Assembly: GCF_004328705.1 (NCBI RefSeq)
Contig: NZ_CP035319.1
Span: 1,550,001 to 1,614,000 of the forward strand
DNA from: Rhodococcus sp. ABRD24
GTDB lineage: Bacteria > Actinomycetota > Actinomycetes > Mycobacteriales > Mycobacteriaceae
Length of the DNA: 64,000 nucleotides
Reading direction: 5' to 3'
How positions within the stretch are numbered: position 1 is the first letter of the stretch; each line of letters begins with the position of its first letter. The translations under genes and the position numbers were made by a program. The notes beneath the pieces are model-generated. The model was given only the letters and a program-made list of their open reading frames with translations. It was not told where the DNA came from and did no database searches. Below are positions 16,954-26,935 of the stretch, in pieces.

Positions 16954-18702
16954 GTGACCGGGGTGTCCGACTCCACCCCTGATTCCTCCCCTTCGGACGG
17001 TCCCACGCCGCGTGCCGTGATCCGTCAGGCGCTCAACGACGACGGCCGGGCGCGCCGACTCGCGGGCGCCTCCGTGGGCTTCACCGGCCACCAGGTCGCC
17101 GAGGCCCTAGTGCCCGTCGTGATCGGTGCTGTCATCGACCGGGCCGTCGCGACCAGCGATGCGGCCGCGTTCGGCCGATGGGTCCTGGTGATCGGCGTGC
17201 TGTTCGCGGGGCTCACCCTGAGTTGGCGTTTCGCCGCGCGGGCGGCCGCGGGGGTGAGCGAGTACGGCGCCCACTCTCTCCGCATGGCGATCACGCGCCG
17301 CACCCTCGATCCCCACGGGATGAGTCCGCGTCGGATGCCGGGCGAGGTGTACTCGATCGCGACCGCCGACGCCTCCGGCGTCGCCTACTTCACGCACACA
17401 CTGTCGACCAAACTCGCCGCCGCTCTAGGTGTGCTGACCGCAGCGGTGTCGCTGCTGCTGATCTCGGTCCCGCTCGGTCTGCTGGTCCTGATCGCCACGC
17501 CGCCGGTGCTGCTGCTGATGCAGTGGCTCGCGAAGCCGCTCGAGCGCCGCAGCGAGATCGATCAGGACCGGAGCGCGCACGCCGGAGCCCTGGCCACCGA
17601 CATGATCGGTGGCCTGCGGGTGCTCTCCGGATTGGGGGCGACGGGCCAGGCGAGTACCCGCTACCGCACCGCGAGTCGCTCGGCTCTCGACGCGACGATG
17701 AGTGCGCAGCGCGCGCAGTCGCTGTACTCGGCTGCGAACACGTTGGTGGGCAGTGGGTTTCTGGCGCTGATCGCGTTCGTGGGTGCCCGGATGGCCGTCG
17801 CGGGTTCCATCTCGGTGGGCCAGTTGATCGCGGTGGTGGGGTTGGCCCAGTTCTTACAGGGCCCCCTCGTCGACGTCGCCTACTTCGGCGCCGGCCTGGC
17901 TCGTACCCGTGCGTCGGCCACGCGGGTCGCTCGCCTGCTCGGCACCGGCCACGCGGTCCGGCCGGCCACGAGCCCCGAACCCGTCACCGACACCACCACG
18001 CTCACCGTCGACGGGCTGCACACCACGCACCTCGAGAACATCACTTTCGCCGTTCGACGGGGCGAAATCCTCGGTGTCGTCACCGGCAGCGGCCGGCACG
18101 CGAGCGACCTCGTCGACTGTCTCGCCCGGCGGGTGACTCCGGTGGCCGGGACGATCCGGATCGGTGACACCCCGATCGATCGGGTGCCGATCGACGAGCT
18201 GCGCTCGGCGGTCTTCGCGCCGCCCCACGATGCGGCGTTGTTCTCCGGGTCGGTCGCCGCCAACGTCGGCGTCGCCGCCGTCCCCGGAGCCGATCTGACG
18301 CCGGTCGTGGCGGCCGCCGCAGTCGACGAGATCGAGACGGCACTGCCGGCGGGACTCGACACGCACGTCACCGAGCAGGGCCGGTCACTGTCCGGCGGGC
18401 AACGGCAACGGATCGCGCTGGCCCGGGCCCTGGCCGCCGACCCACCCGTCCTGGTCCTGCACGACCCCACCACGGCGGTGGACTCGGTGACGGAATCGCG
18501 TATCGCCGACGGCATCCGGGCCCTGCGCCCGGACGGCGCGACCGTGCTGCTGACCACCAGCCCCGTGCTGCTCGGCATCTGCGACCGGGTGATCGTCCTC
18601 GGCCCCGGCGCCGCCGGGATCGTCGAGGGCACGCATGCCCAACTACTCGACGCCGCAGGCAATCCCGGCGCCCAGGCCTACCGATCGATGGTGACCGCAT
18701 GA
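16954..18702 (+). CDS. ABC exporter-fold subunit A with degenerate ATP motifs
   Basis: 582 residues from GTG 16954 (a second in-frame GTG lies at 16963). Six membrane helices (about 30-300), then a nucleotide-binding domain. The Walker A region reads GVVTGSGRHAS: the invariant Lys is Arg381 and the next Ser/Thr is His382. Walker B reads LVLHDPTTAVD, with Pro505 where the catalytic Glu belongs. The signature LSGGQRQR (479-486) is intact. It is therefore built as the non-hydrolysing half of a heterodimer with the next gene (ATGA overlap). Context suggests siderophore transport, as for mycobacterial IrtAB; direction is not shown by sequence. Confidence 0.85.
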   Translation: MTGVSDSTPDSSPSDGPTPRAVIRQALNDDGRARRLAGASVGFTGHQVAEALVPVVIGAVIDRAVATSDAAAFGRWVLVIGVLFAGLTLSWRFAARAAAGVSEYGAHSLRMAITRRTLDPHGMSPRRMPGEVYSIATADASGVAYFTHTLSTKLAAALGVLTAAVSLLLISVPLGLLVLIATPPVLLLMQWLAKPLERRSEIDQDRSAHAGALATDMIGGLRVLSGLGATGQASTRYRTASRSALDATMSAQRAQSLYSAANTLVGSGFLALIAFVGARMAVAGSISVGQLIAVVGLAQFLQGPLVDVAYFGAGLARTRASATRVARLLGTGHAVRPATSPEPVTDTTTLTVDGLHTTHLENITFAVRRGEILGVVTGSGRHASDLVDCLARRVTPVAGTIRIGDTPIDRVPIDELRSAVFAPPHDAALFSGSVAANVGVAAVPGADLTPVVAAAAVDEIETALPAGLDTHVTEQGRSLSGGQRQRIALARALAADPPVLVLHDPTTAVDSVTESRIADGIRALRPDGATVLLTTSPVLLGICDRVIVLGPGAAGIVEGTHAQLLDAAGNPGAQAYRSMVTA

Positions 18703-20465
18703 CGACGACCGAACGCACGCTGCTGCCCACCGCCTCCCCCGCGCGGACCCGCGCGGAACTGTGGCGCCTGCTCCGCCGCCACCGGATCGGGGCCGTCGCC
18801 GCGGTGGTCGCCCTGACCGTCGGCACCGCAGTGGGACTGTGCACGCCGCTCACCCTCGGCGCGATGGTCGACGCGGTCACCCGCGCGGAATCGGACGTCC
18901 TCGGAACCGTCGGCTGGCTCGCCGGCGCGCTCGTCGCGATCGCCGTCGGGCAGTCGGTAATGGTCGCGGTGAGCAACTACCTGATCGCGCGGGTCGGTGA
19001 AACACTCGTGGCCGACCTGCGTGAGGAGGTTCTCGACCACGCCCTCGACCTTCCGCAGGAGGATCTCGAAGAGGCCGGACGCGGCGATCTGATCTCGCGC
19101 GTCTCCGGCGACGTCCACCTGGTTGCGGAGGCCGTCTCGCGGTCGGTCCCGGTGTTCGCGACCGCCACACTGACGATCGGTCTGACGCTCGTCGGGTTGG
19201 CCGGCCTGGACTGGCGATTCGCGATCGCGGCGGTGATCGTGGCGCCCATCCAGATCGGTGCGCTGCGCTGGTACCTGCGCACGTCGGCGCCGGTGTACCG
19301 GCAGGAGCGGGAGGCCGAGGGTGCCCGGGCGCAGCAGATGCTCGACTCCCTCACCGACGTCGACACCGTCGGAGCGCTGCGCCTGGCGCCGGCCCACGAG
19401 CGGGAGATCGAGTCACGATCGCTCGCCGCGGTCCGGCTCAGTCTGCTCACCACCAAGCTCCGCACCCGGTTCTTCGGACGCCTGAACCTGGCCGAGGCCC
19501 TGGGACTTTCAGCGGTTCTGGGGGTCGGGTTCCTACTGGTCCAGAACGGTCAGATCACGTTGGGTGCCGCGACCGCCGCGGCGCTGTTCTTCCACCGACT
19601 GTTCGACCCGATCTCCTCCGCGCTGGCAGTGTTCGACCAGTTGCAGGAGGGATCGATCGCGCTGTCGCGACTCGTCGGCGTGACCCTAATGCCTCGTCCG
19701 CAGGATCCTGCCGAACCGGCGACCCCGACGGACGGATGCGTCGCGCTCGAACGAGTCTCGTTCACGTACCGCGCCGGAGTCCGTCCCGTCGTCGACGGGA
19801 TCGGTACGCGGATCGAGGCTGGCAGCAGTGTCGCGCTCGTCGGTCCGACCGGCGCCGGCAAGTCGACCCTGGCGAAACTCGTTGCTGGAACGCATGATCC
19901 CGATCGTGGGCGGGTCGAGATCGGCGGCGTGGACCGGAGCCTGCTCGCGGCCGAGGACGCGGTCCGCACGTGCGTCCTCGTCTCGCAGGAGACCCATGTG
20001 TTCGCGGGATCGATCGCGGACAATCTGCGCCTGGCGCGGCCCGACGCGTCGGACGACGACCTGATGGAGGCCCTGGCCGTCGTGGGCGCGAGCGACTGGG
20101 TGCGGTCCCTGCCCGACGGCCCGGACACGTTCGTCGGCGCCGGGGGTGCGCCGGTCACCTCGACCGAGGCGCAGCAACTCGCCCTGGCCCGGGTCGCACT
20201 GCTGGACCCGGCCGTGCTGATCCTGGACGAGGCGACGGCCGAGGCGGGCAGCGCCGGCGCCCGGAAGCTGGACCGGGCCGCTGCCGCACTCGGTCGGGGA
20301 CGGACGACGATCACCGTGGCGCACCGGCTTTCGCAGGCAGCGCTCGCCGATCGGGTGCTGGTCGTGGAGGACGGGCGAATCGTCGAGGACGGCCCGCACG
20401 AGATCCTCGTCGCGGCCGGCGGTGTCTACGCGAAGCTGTGGGCCGCGTGGGAATCGGCGCGCTAG
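18699..20465 (+). CDS. ABC exporter-fold subunit B, hydrolysing half
   Basis: 588 residues: six membrane helices, then a nucleotide-binding domain with canonical Walker A GPTGAGKST (Lys388), Walker B VLILDEATAEAG (Asp510-Glu511) and switch His in TVAHRLSQA. The signature is lost, reading GAPVTSTEAQQ (about 484-493) where LSGGQ is expected. Together with subunit A only one composite ATP site, the Walker motifs of B facing the LSGGQ of A, can hydrolyse. The start overlaps subunit A's stop by four bases. Confidence 0.87.
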   Translation: MTTTERTLLPTASPARTRAELWRLLRRHRIGAVAAVVALTVGTAVGLCTPLTLGAMVDAVTRAESDVLGTVGWLAGALVAIAVGQSVMVAVSNYLIARVGETLVADLREEVLDHALDLPQEDLEEAGRGDLISRVSGDVHLVAEAVSRSVPVFATATLTIGLTLVGLAGLDWRFAIAAVIVAPIQIGALRWYLRTSAPVYRQEREAEGARAQQMLDSLTDVDTVGALRLAPAHEREIESRSLAAVRLSLLTTKLRTRFFGRLNLAEALGLSAVLGVGFLLVQNGQITLGAATAAALFFHRLFDPISSALAVFDQLQEGSIALSRLVGVTLMPRPQDPAEPATPTDGCVALERVSFTYRAGVRPVVDGIGTRIEAGSSVALVGPTGAGKSTLAKLVAGTHDPDRGRVEIGGVDRSLLAAEDAVRTCVLVSQETHVFAGSIADNLRLARPDASDDDLMEALAVVGASDWVRSLPDGPDTFVGAGGAPVTSTEAQQLALARVALLDPAVLILDEATAEAGSAGARKLDRAAAALGRGRTTITVAHRLSQAALADRVLVVEDGRIVEDGPHEILVAAGGVYAKLWAAWESAR

Positions 20466-20740
20466 TCGACGGCAACGGCCATCGACCAGCACCCGACCGA
20501 CCGACCGGAGGTCAGCGCATGACCTGGACCTGTTCCGCGATATCTGCGGCGAGCGCTGTCGCAGTCAAGGCAAGGCCGCTGTTGAGGTCCGGATATAGGG
20601 GACATCCTTCAAACTAGTGAGCTGTCGCGCGGCCCACGTTGCCCGAAAGCGCCAACTGATAACCGAATTCGGCCATCACCGAGAAGTCGGAGTCCCGGGC
20701 TACCACCGGGTGGCCCGCGCGTCGAACCGATGAACGGAGC
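20466..20740. other. intergenic stretch between convergent exporter and AraC genes
   Basis: No coding sequence is visible in these 275 bases. It contains copy B of the bipartite motif, positioned downstream of both neighbouring genes, which is unusual for an operator and may be what remains of a lost promoter region. I see no strong terminator hairpin. Confidence 0.5.
20641..20676 (+). promoter_or_regulatory. bipartite motif, copy B
   Basis: GCCCGAAAGCGCCAA, a 13-base spacer, then TCGGCCAT. It has the same length and orientation as copy A at 16844: 22 of 23 bases in the two boxes are identical, while the spacer is only 5 of 13 identical. The contrast between boxes and spacer argues for conserved protein contacts. 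Confidence 0.5.
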
Positions 20741-21541
20741 CTACGTGCTCGACCGCACCCGATGCTCGGCCAGCACGGTGCCCGGCGTTCGCCCCGTGGC
20801 CCGGCGGAAGACCGCGACGAAGGCACTGGAGGTGTCGTAGCCGACCCGCCGACCGACGACGGACACCGGCACTCCCGCCTTGAGATAGCGGATCGCGGCG
20901 CGGATCCGGACGTCGGTGCGCCACTGCGCGAAGGTCATTCCGGTCCCCTGCGAGAACACCCGGGTCAGCGTCCGGACGCTGGCGCCGGCCGACTCGGACC
21001 ACTCCGCGAGGCTGCGCCGGTCGCCGGGATTGGCGAGCAGCGCTTCGGCCACCACCCGGGCCCGGGGATCGGCGGGCATCGGCACGACGTCGGTCGTCTC
21101 GTCGAGCGGCGCGAGCATGTCGAACGCTACCTGCTCGGCGCGGGCGCGCGCCGCATGGGGCATGTTCTCGCGGTGCATGTGCAGCAGCACTTCCCGCAGA
21201 AGCGGACTGACCTCGAACAGGCCGGGCTGAGTCCAGGGGCATGCCCGAGCCTCGGGTCGGAAGAACGTGCAGTAGAAACTGGTCCCCGGTCCTGCCACGG
21301 CGGCGTGCACCGTTCCGGCCGGCACCCATACTCCGGTGTCGGGCGGCACGATCCAGTCGACGCCCCCCGCCGTCACCTGCAGGCTTCCCCCGGTCGGCCC
21401 CCACAGCAGTTCGTGCTCGGGATGGCTGTGCGGGCGCCACGCCTGCCGGATCGAGCACCGATGCGTCCCGGTCGTCATCGAGTACGGGTACTCGACCGCC
21501 GGCGGACCGAGCAACGGCCGAGACTCGCATGCAATCGACAT
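20741..21541 (-). CDS. AraC family transcriptional regulator
   Basis: 266 residues. An N-terminal cupin-like sensor (about 25-110; RPHSHPEHELLWGP and WIVPPDTGVWVPAGTVH) is followed by a C-terminal double helix-turn-helix with RSLAEWSESAGASVRTLTRVF and VSVVGRRVGYDTSSAFVAVFRRATG. ATG 21541 lies six bases after TATACT on the minus strand, so the message may be leaderless. It probably senses a siderophore or its iron complex and regulates the adjacent transport genes, as AlcR or RhrA do elsewhere. That role is inferred from position. Confidence 0.85.
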   Translation of the reverse strand: MSIACESRPLLGPPAVEYPYSMTTGTHRCSIRQAWRPHSHPEHELLWGPTGGSLQVTAGGVDWIVPPDTGVWVPAGTVHAAVAGPGTSFYCTFFRPEARACPWTQPGLFEVSPLLREVLLHMHRENMPHAARARAEQVAFDMLAPLDETTDVVPMPADPRARVVAEALLANPGDRRSLAEWSESAGASVRTLTRVFSQGTGMTFAQWRTDVRIRAAIRYLKAGVPVSVVGRRVGYDTSSAFVAVFRRATGRTPGTVLAEHRVRSST

Positions 21542-21547
21542 GCGCGA

Positions 21548-21576
21548 AGTATACAAAGCGATTTAGGTAAACCTAA
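21548..21576 (-). promoter_or_regulatory. AraC gene promoter with TTAGGT/ACCTAA palindrome
   Basis: On the minus strand TATACT (about 21548-21553) is a good -10 element six bases before the ATG. TTAGGTAAACCTAA at 21563-21576 is a palindrome with IdeR-like half-sites around two central bases, about -22 to -35. The half-sites are five bases closer than in a full iron box, so IdeR binding is possible but uncertain. Confidence 0.45.
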
Positions 21577-21878
21577 GTACCTTCCGGGCGTCGGCCATCG
21601 CGATGGCCGAATCGCTGGACGTAACCGCCGATCAGGACGTCGAGTCCGTCCAGGTAGCTCTCCCGGGTCGTGCCCGGCGGCCAGTCCTCCGTGACCGCAT
21701 GCAACGCCGGCAGCAGACCTGCCCTGCTGGTGCCTGTCACGACGTTTTGCCACCAACGCTCCCGTTCCACGAACCCGTCACCGGTCGTACAACCGTTTGA
21801 CCGACGGCAGGCCCGCTCCCAACTGCAAGCGGCCGTGCGATCACCCACACCGGACTCGAACAACGCCCACCGCAACAC
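21573..21878 (-). pseudogene. C-terminal remnant of a TetR-type regulator
   Basis: Up to 101 codons reading through GLLPALHAVTEDWPPG and ESYLDGLDVLIGGYVQRFGH, which resembles the final helices of TetR-family ligand domains. No helix-turn-helix precedes it in any frame, so the gene is truncated. Its stop overlaps the palindrome upstream of the AraC gene. Assignment rests on the last ~40 residues only. Confidence 0.4.
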
Positions 21879-21916
21879 GCTGATCCTCGGACGGTGAACT
21901 CGTCGGCCTCATAAAG

Positions 21917-21968
21917 CTGCTCCCCAGAAGTCCGAACTGAATTTCTCAGTCCAGCTTCCGGGGAGCAG
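21917..21968. terminator. long inverted repeat after rpf-type gene
   Basis: CTGCTCCCC-type arms of 23-24 bases (21917-21940 and 21946-21968) pair with a few mismatches around a five-base loop. It lies 60 bases past the Rpf-type gene's stop and is the likely terminator for it. A run of T residues is absent, so it could also be an old mobile-element end. Confidence 0.55.
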
Positions 21969-22027
21969 TTCACGTGCGCTCGCAGCGCGCGAAGGGTCCC
22001 GTCAGTCGAAGGGTTCGATCAGTGGTC

Positions 22028-22693
<666 letters not shown>

Positions 22694-22709
22694 TGTGACT
22701 CAGATCACA
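22694..22709. promoter_or_regulatory. CRP/GlxR-type binding site
   Basis: TGTGACTCAGATCACA matches TGTGA-N6-TCACA exactly. It lies 337 bp before the rpf-type start, upstream of a plausible -10 (GATATG on the minus strand). CRP control of rpfA is known in M. tuberculosis. Confidence 0.8.
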
Positions 22710-22772
22710 ATAAACTAGTGAACGGGCTCACGAAATCTCGGCTGGATAACACCCGGACAGGCCCCGGAGACG

Positions 22773-23315
22773 TCAGCGAGACCCCGGATCGACAGCCCAA
22801 CCGGGCCCCTGCGCGGTGCCCTCGTCACCCTTGACGAGATGCTTGAAGGGCTGCAGGTTCGCGAGCGACTCCCCACGCGAGACGCGCCAGGCCCATTCGC
22901 GCTTGATCGAGCTCGCGAAGCCCAGCTCGAGCAGCACGTTGAAGTCGCCGTCGGCCGCCTCGAGCACCTGCCCCAGCACGCGATCCAGTTCCTCACCGGT
23001 CACCGCGTGTGTCGAGATCCGGCCCACCAGATAGATGTCGCCGATCTTGTCGATCGTGTAATGCACCCCGTACAGCCTGCGGTTACGGCGCAGCAGGTAC
23101 TTGTAGACGCCCTCGAAGTTCTCGTCCGGTTTGCGGCACACGAATGCCTCGACCCTGACGCCGTGATTTCCGACGGTGAGCAGCGCCGTCGTCTTCAACT
23201 TGTGCTCACCGGGCAGATCCACGACGAACTGGCCCTCACCCTTGCGGGTGTAGTCGAGTTCGCGTTCCCGCAACGCAGTGTCGATGACATCGGCTGTCCG
23301 GCCCGGCTCACTCAT
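22773..23315 (-). CDS. YbjN-domain protein (Rv0487-like)
   Basis: 180 residues of the YbjN/type III secretion chaperone-like fold ([61 protein letters not shown]). Cytosolic, no catalytic motif; the molecular role is not known. The ATG overlaps the mshA stop as ATGA, the same pairing as Rv0486-Rv0487, so it may assist mycothiol synthesis or simply be co-expressed. Confidence 0.85.
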   Translation of the reverse strand: MSEPGRTADVIDTALRERELDYTRKGEGQFVVDLPGEHKLKTTALLTVGNHGVRVEAFVCRKPDENFEGVYKYLLRRNRRLYGVHYTIDKIGDIYLVGRISTHAVTGEELDRVLGQVLEAADGDFNVLLELGFASSIKREWAWRVSRGESLANLQPFKHLVKGDEGTAQGPGWAVDPGSR

Positions 23316-24643
23316 GCTCGCACTCCGCTCGTCCGGCGCAGCTTCCGCAGCCCGCGCGTCCTACGGGGCGAGAATTCGCCGCCGTCAGTTCGGTCGTACA
23401 TTGCGCTCGCTGCCCGGTAGCTCTCGAGCAGCCCCTCGGCGGTGTGTTCCCAGGAGAAGTTCTCCGCGTGCCGCGGCGCCCGTGCCGCCAGTTCGTCCAG
23501 CCAGTCCGGAGCCGTCACGAGCGACTGCAGCGCATCCGCCCAATCATCGGTGCGGTGCCCGTCCACCAGCAGACCGGTCTGACGGTCCCGCACAGCGACG
23601 CCCAGCCCCCCGACATCAGCGGCGACAACCGGAGTGCCGCAGGCCTGCGCTTCGATGGCCACGAGGCCGAATGACTCCGAATAGCTCGGTACCGCAACCA
23701 GATTCGATGCCTGATACACCTCGGCGAGGCGGTCCGGCGGCTGCGGCGGCAGAAACGTCACGCGTGCCGTGATACCCAGCGCAGCTGCCAAGTCGATCAG
23801 CGAGTCGGGACGCTCGAGACCTGTGCCGGACGGGCCGCCCACCACCAGCACGCGCAGCGGCAGCCCCGGCTCGCGCGCAATGACCTCGGCGGCCGCCCGC
23901 AGCAGTACATCCGGGGCCTTGAGCGGCTGGATCCGTCCGACGAACGTCACGACGGTCTCGTCGGGGTCGAGCCCGAGGCGCGATCGCGCCGCAAGACGGT
24001 CGCCGGGCCGGTAGCGGGACAGGTCCGCGCCGGGCGCGACCACGTCCACCCTGTCGGGCGATGCCCCGTAAATCGAGGTGAGCTGGGCGGCCTCGTCGGC
24101 GGTGTTGGCGATCAGCCGATCCGCCTCTGCGACCACCTGCTGCTCGCCGATCTGCCGGGCCTGCGGCTCGGGCGTGTCACCGTCGGCCAGCGCGGCGTTC
24201 TTCACCGCCGCGAGCGTGTGCGCGGTGTGCACCAGCGGTACGCCCCATCGGTCCCGGGCCAGCCAGCCGACCTGGCCCGAAAGCCAGTAGTGCGAGTGGA
24301 CCAGGTCGTAGTAGCCGGGCTCGTGCCGCACCTCCTCTCGGAGGACGCCCGCCGCGAACGCGCACAACTGGGTGGGCAGTTCGTGCTTGTCGAGCCCCTC
24401 GTACGGGCCGGCCGCGACATTGCGGACGCGTACACCCGGTGCGGCGTCCTGCACCACCGGATCGGCCGACGACGTCGCCCGGGTGAAGATGTCGACCTCG
24501 ACGCCGCGCCGCGCGAGCTGGATCGCGGTCTGCAGCACGTACACGTTCATTCCGCCCGCGTCGCCGGTGCCGGGCTGCGCCAGCGGCGACGTGTGAACGG
24601 AGAGAACGGCCACCCGCTGAGGCCGCGTGCTGTGCTTCGTCAC
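23312..24643 (-). CDS. mshA: D-inositol-3-phosphate glycosyltransferase MshA
   Basis: 443 residues, a GT4 retaining glycosyltransferase. N-terminal [21 protein letters not shown] binds inositol phosphate, [18 protein letters not shown] is the UDP-binding lobe, and [22 protein letters not shown] holds the E-x7-E motif. It joins GlcNAc from UDP-GlcNAc to 1-L-inositol-1-phosphate, the first committed step of mycothiol synthesis. GTG start at 24643. It is co-transcribed with the YbjN gene. Confidence 0.96.
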   Translation of the reverse strand: MTKHSTRPQRVAVLSVHTSPLAQPGTGDAGGMNVYVLQTAIQLARRGVEVDIFTRATSSADPVVQDAAPGVRVRNVAAGPYEGLDKHELPTQLCAFAAGVLREEVRHEPGYYDLVHSHYWLSGQVGWLARDRWGVPLVHTAHTLAAVKNAALADGDTPEPQARQIGEQQVVAEADRLIANTADEAAQLTSIYGASPDRVDVVAPGADLSRYRPGDRLAARSRLGLDPDETVVTFVGRIQPLKAPDVLLRAAAEVIAREPGLPLRVLVVGGPSGTGLERPDSLIDLAAALGITARVTFLPPQPPDRLAEVYQASNLVAVPSYSESFGLVAIEAQACGTPVVAADVGGLGVAVRDRQTGLLVDGHRTDDWADALQSLVTAPDWLDELAARAPRHAENFSWEHTAEGLLESYRAASAMYDRTDGGEFSPRRTRGLRKLRRTSGVRA

Positions 24644-24669
24644 GCGTCCATACTGCCCTGTCGCCGGTT

Positions 24670-25542
24670 TCAGGAAGTAATTGCGCCGGACGCACGCGCG
24701 TGGGAGTGGACGTCGGCCAGGAATTCGCGCACGTCGCCGACGAATCGTTCCGGATCCTCCACGAACGGACCGTGTCCGCAGCCCTCCCAGTACGACGCTC
24801 GCGCGTCCGGGATCAGCTCGGCCGCGTGCTCACCAGCGGAGACGTCGACGACGGTGTCCGCAGTGCCGTGCAGCACCAGCACGGGTATGTCGAGGGCGCG
24901 CAGTAGGTCGTCATGGCCGACAGCTCGCGCGAACAGGGCCGAGCGCACCCGCGGCGCGGTGGACAGGCTGGCCCCCAACAGCGCCTGCGACCGGGCGCCC
25001 TTGCCGTCGAGCGTGCCGTCGACCGGGCCGGTGAGGGCGTCGCCGAAACTGCCGAGCGCCTCGATCGCGGTGCCCGGATCGTCAGCCATCGCGGCGGGGA
25101 TCGCCGCCTTCATCGCGGCTCCGACCCGGCCGCCCCGCTCGCCGCGGCCGATGCTGGTGATCGCGCCGACGAGGACGACACCGTCGACCGCGGCGGTGCC
25201 GTGGGCGGCGAGGTAGTCGCAGATCACCAGGCCGCCGTAGGACCAGCCGAGCAGCACTGCGCCGGCAGTGACGCCCTCGGCGGTGAGCACCGCATCGACG
25301 TCGGCGGCCCAGTTCGCGGAGTTGTCGTAGCCTGCGGCGGGGGCGTCGGAGTACCCGTGTCCGCGCAGGTCTACGGCGATCACATGGTGGTCCGCGGCGA
25401 ACTGGTCGAGCACCGGCTCGCCCCAGCACCTCGACGACTGCGCCCAGCCGTGCAGCAGCACCAGCGGACGCGAATCGGGGTCACCCAGCGTTCGATAGAC
25501 GATCGTGGTGCCGTCGGCGCTGACGATCTCGCGAATGGCCAT
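24670..25542 (-). CDS. alpha/beta hydrolase
   Basis: 290 residues. [15 protein letters not shown] gives the oxyanion region, [14 protein letters not shown] the nucleophile elbow (Ser), [14 protein letters not shown] the acid and [14 protein letters not shown] the His. It resembles non-haem haloperoxidase or proline-iminopeptidase-like esterases. Substrate unknown. It ends 26 bp before mshA and lies 21 bp below the MFS gene on the same strand, so the three may be one transcript. Confidence 0.85.
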   Translation of the reverse strand: MAIREIVSADGTTIVYRTLGDPDSRPLVLLHGWAQSSRCWGEPVLDQFAADHHVIAVDLRGHGYSDAPAAGYDNSANWAADVDAVLTAEGVTAGAVLLGWSYGGLVICDYLAAHGTAAVDGVVLVGAITSIGRGERGGRVGAAMKAAIPAAMADDPGTAIEALGSFGDALTGPVDGTLDGKGARSQALLGASLSTAPRVRSALFARAVGHDDLLRALDIPVLVLHGTADTVVDVSAGEHAAELIPDARASYWEGCGHGPFVEDPERFVGDVREFLADVHSHARASGAITS

Positions 25543-25563
25543 GCGGTCACCTTAGGGGTGCGC

Positions 25564-26742
25564 TCAACGACCGCGCCGCGCGAGGTTGGTCCCGGCCGCG
25601 ACGACGAACGCGACCGCGCCGGCCGCGATCGGGACGGCGAACCCCGTCCGCGTGCCGAAGTGGTCGATCATCTGCCCTGCGAGCGCCGATCCCAGCGCCA
25701 CCCCGACACCGAGTCCGGTGACGGTCCAGGTGATGCCCTCGGTCAGCTTCGCGGCCGGCACCGTCGATTCGACGAGTGTGGTCGCGACGATCAAAGTCGG
25801 AGCGATGCTGATGCCGGCGAGGGCGAGCGCGGCGGTGAGGGTCGGGATCGAGTCGACCATCAGCAGCGGCCACAGCAACGCCGCCACCGCGGCGCTAGCG
25901 AGGACCAACTGCCGGCGCAGCGCCCGGGCCGGACGCAGCGCCCCGAACACGATCCCGGCGACCGCCGACCCGCCCGCGAACAGCGCGAGGGCGATCGTGG
26001 CCGCACCCTTGGTGCCCTGTTCGTCCGCGAACGCGATGCTCACTACCTCGATGGAGCCGAAGATCGTGCCCATCGCGAACATCACCGCGACCAGCACCCA
26101 CACCGCCGGATTGCGCACCACCGAGTCGCCACCGCCCTCGCTGCGATCTCGCACCGCGGGTTCGGTGCCGCGCTGGGCAACGAGGACGAGCGTGCCGATC
26201 ACGAGCAGGATCAGCGCGAGCAACGGGCCGGCCTCGGGGAACACCGCCACCGACAGCCCCACCGACACCACCGGACCGGCGATGAAACACACCTCGTCGA
26301 CGACGGACTCGAACGCGAATGCGGTTTGCAGCTGCGGTTTCCCGCGATACAGCGCGGTCCAGCGAGCCCGTACCATCGCACCGATGGTGGGCATGCAGCC
26401 CGCCGGGACGGCGAGCAGGAACAGCAGCGCATCGGGCGCCCCGAGCCGCACGCACAGCAGCATTGCGGCAAGAGCGGCGGCACTGACCGCTGACGCGGTC
26501 GGCAGCACCCGGCCCTGTCCATACCGGTCGACGGCCCGGGAGACGAGCGGGGTGATCGCGGCGTACGAAAGCGCGAACACCGCGGCCAGTGCACCGGCCA
26601 GGCCGTAGCCGCCGCGCAGCTGGGACAGCATCGTCACGATGCCGATGCCGACCATCGCGATGGGCAGGCGGGCCAGGAACCCAGCCGCGGAGAAAGCAGC
26701 AGTGCCCCGGATGGCGAAGATCTCCCGGTACGTACCAATCAT
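25564..26742 (-). CDS. MFS transporter
   Basis: 392 residues from ATG 26742, which has AGGAG about nine bases upstream. The in-frame extension to 26937 is rejected as low-complexity and overlapping the divergent gene. Twelve predicted helices in two halves, with a loop of charged residues after helix 2 (SRAVDRYGQGRVLP) and after helix 6 (RGTEPAVRDRSEGGG), typical of drug or metabolite effluxers. No specificity can be read. Confidence 0.85.
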   Translation of the reverse strand: MIGTYREIFAIRGTAAFSAAGFLARLPIAMVGIGIVTMLSQLRGGYGLAGALAAVFALSYAAITPLVSRAVDRYGQGRVLPTASAVSAAALAAMLLCVRLGAPDALLFLLAVPAGCMPTIGAMVRARWTALYRGKPQLQTAFAFESVVDEVCFIAGPVVSVGLSVAVFPEAGPLLALILLVIGTLVLVAQRGTEPAVRDRSEGGGDSVVRNPAVWVLVAVMFAMGTIFGSIEVVSIAFADEQGTKGAATIALALFAGGSAVAGIVFGALRPARALRRQLVLASAAVAALLWPLLMVDSIPTLTAALALAGISIAPTLIVATTLVESTVPAAKLTEGITWTVTGLGVGVALGSALAGQMIDHFGTRTGFAVPIAAGAVAFVVAAGTNLARRGR

Positions 26743-26935
26743 TCCCGGTATATCTCCTGACGCTTCCTCGAGGCGGCGTGGGTGGTGCCGGCGTGACAAG
26801 TTTCGCACCCTCGTCCGGTTCCCGGTCCGTGGTCCCACGGTTTGACCGCATGAGCGTTCCGGTCTGCTTCCCCGAACCTCCGGGTAGTTGCCGTCAACGT
26901 CTGCGGAGATCGTCGACTCGGACCTAGAATCAGGC

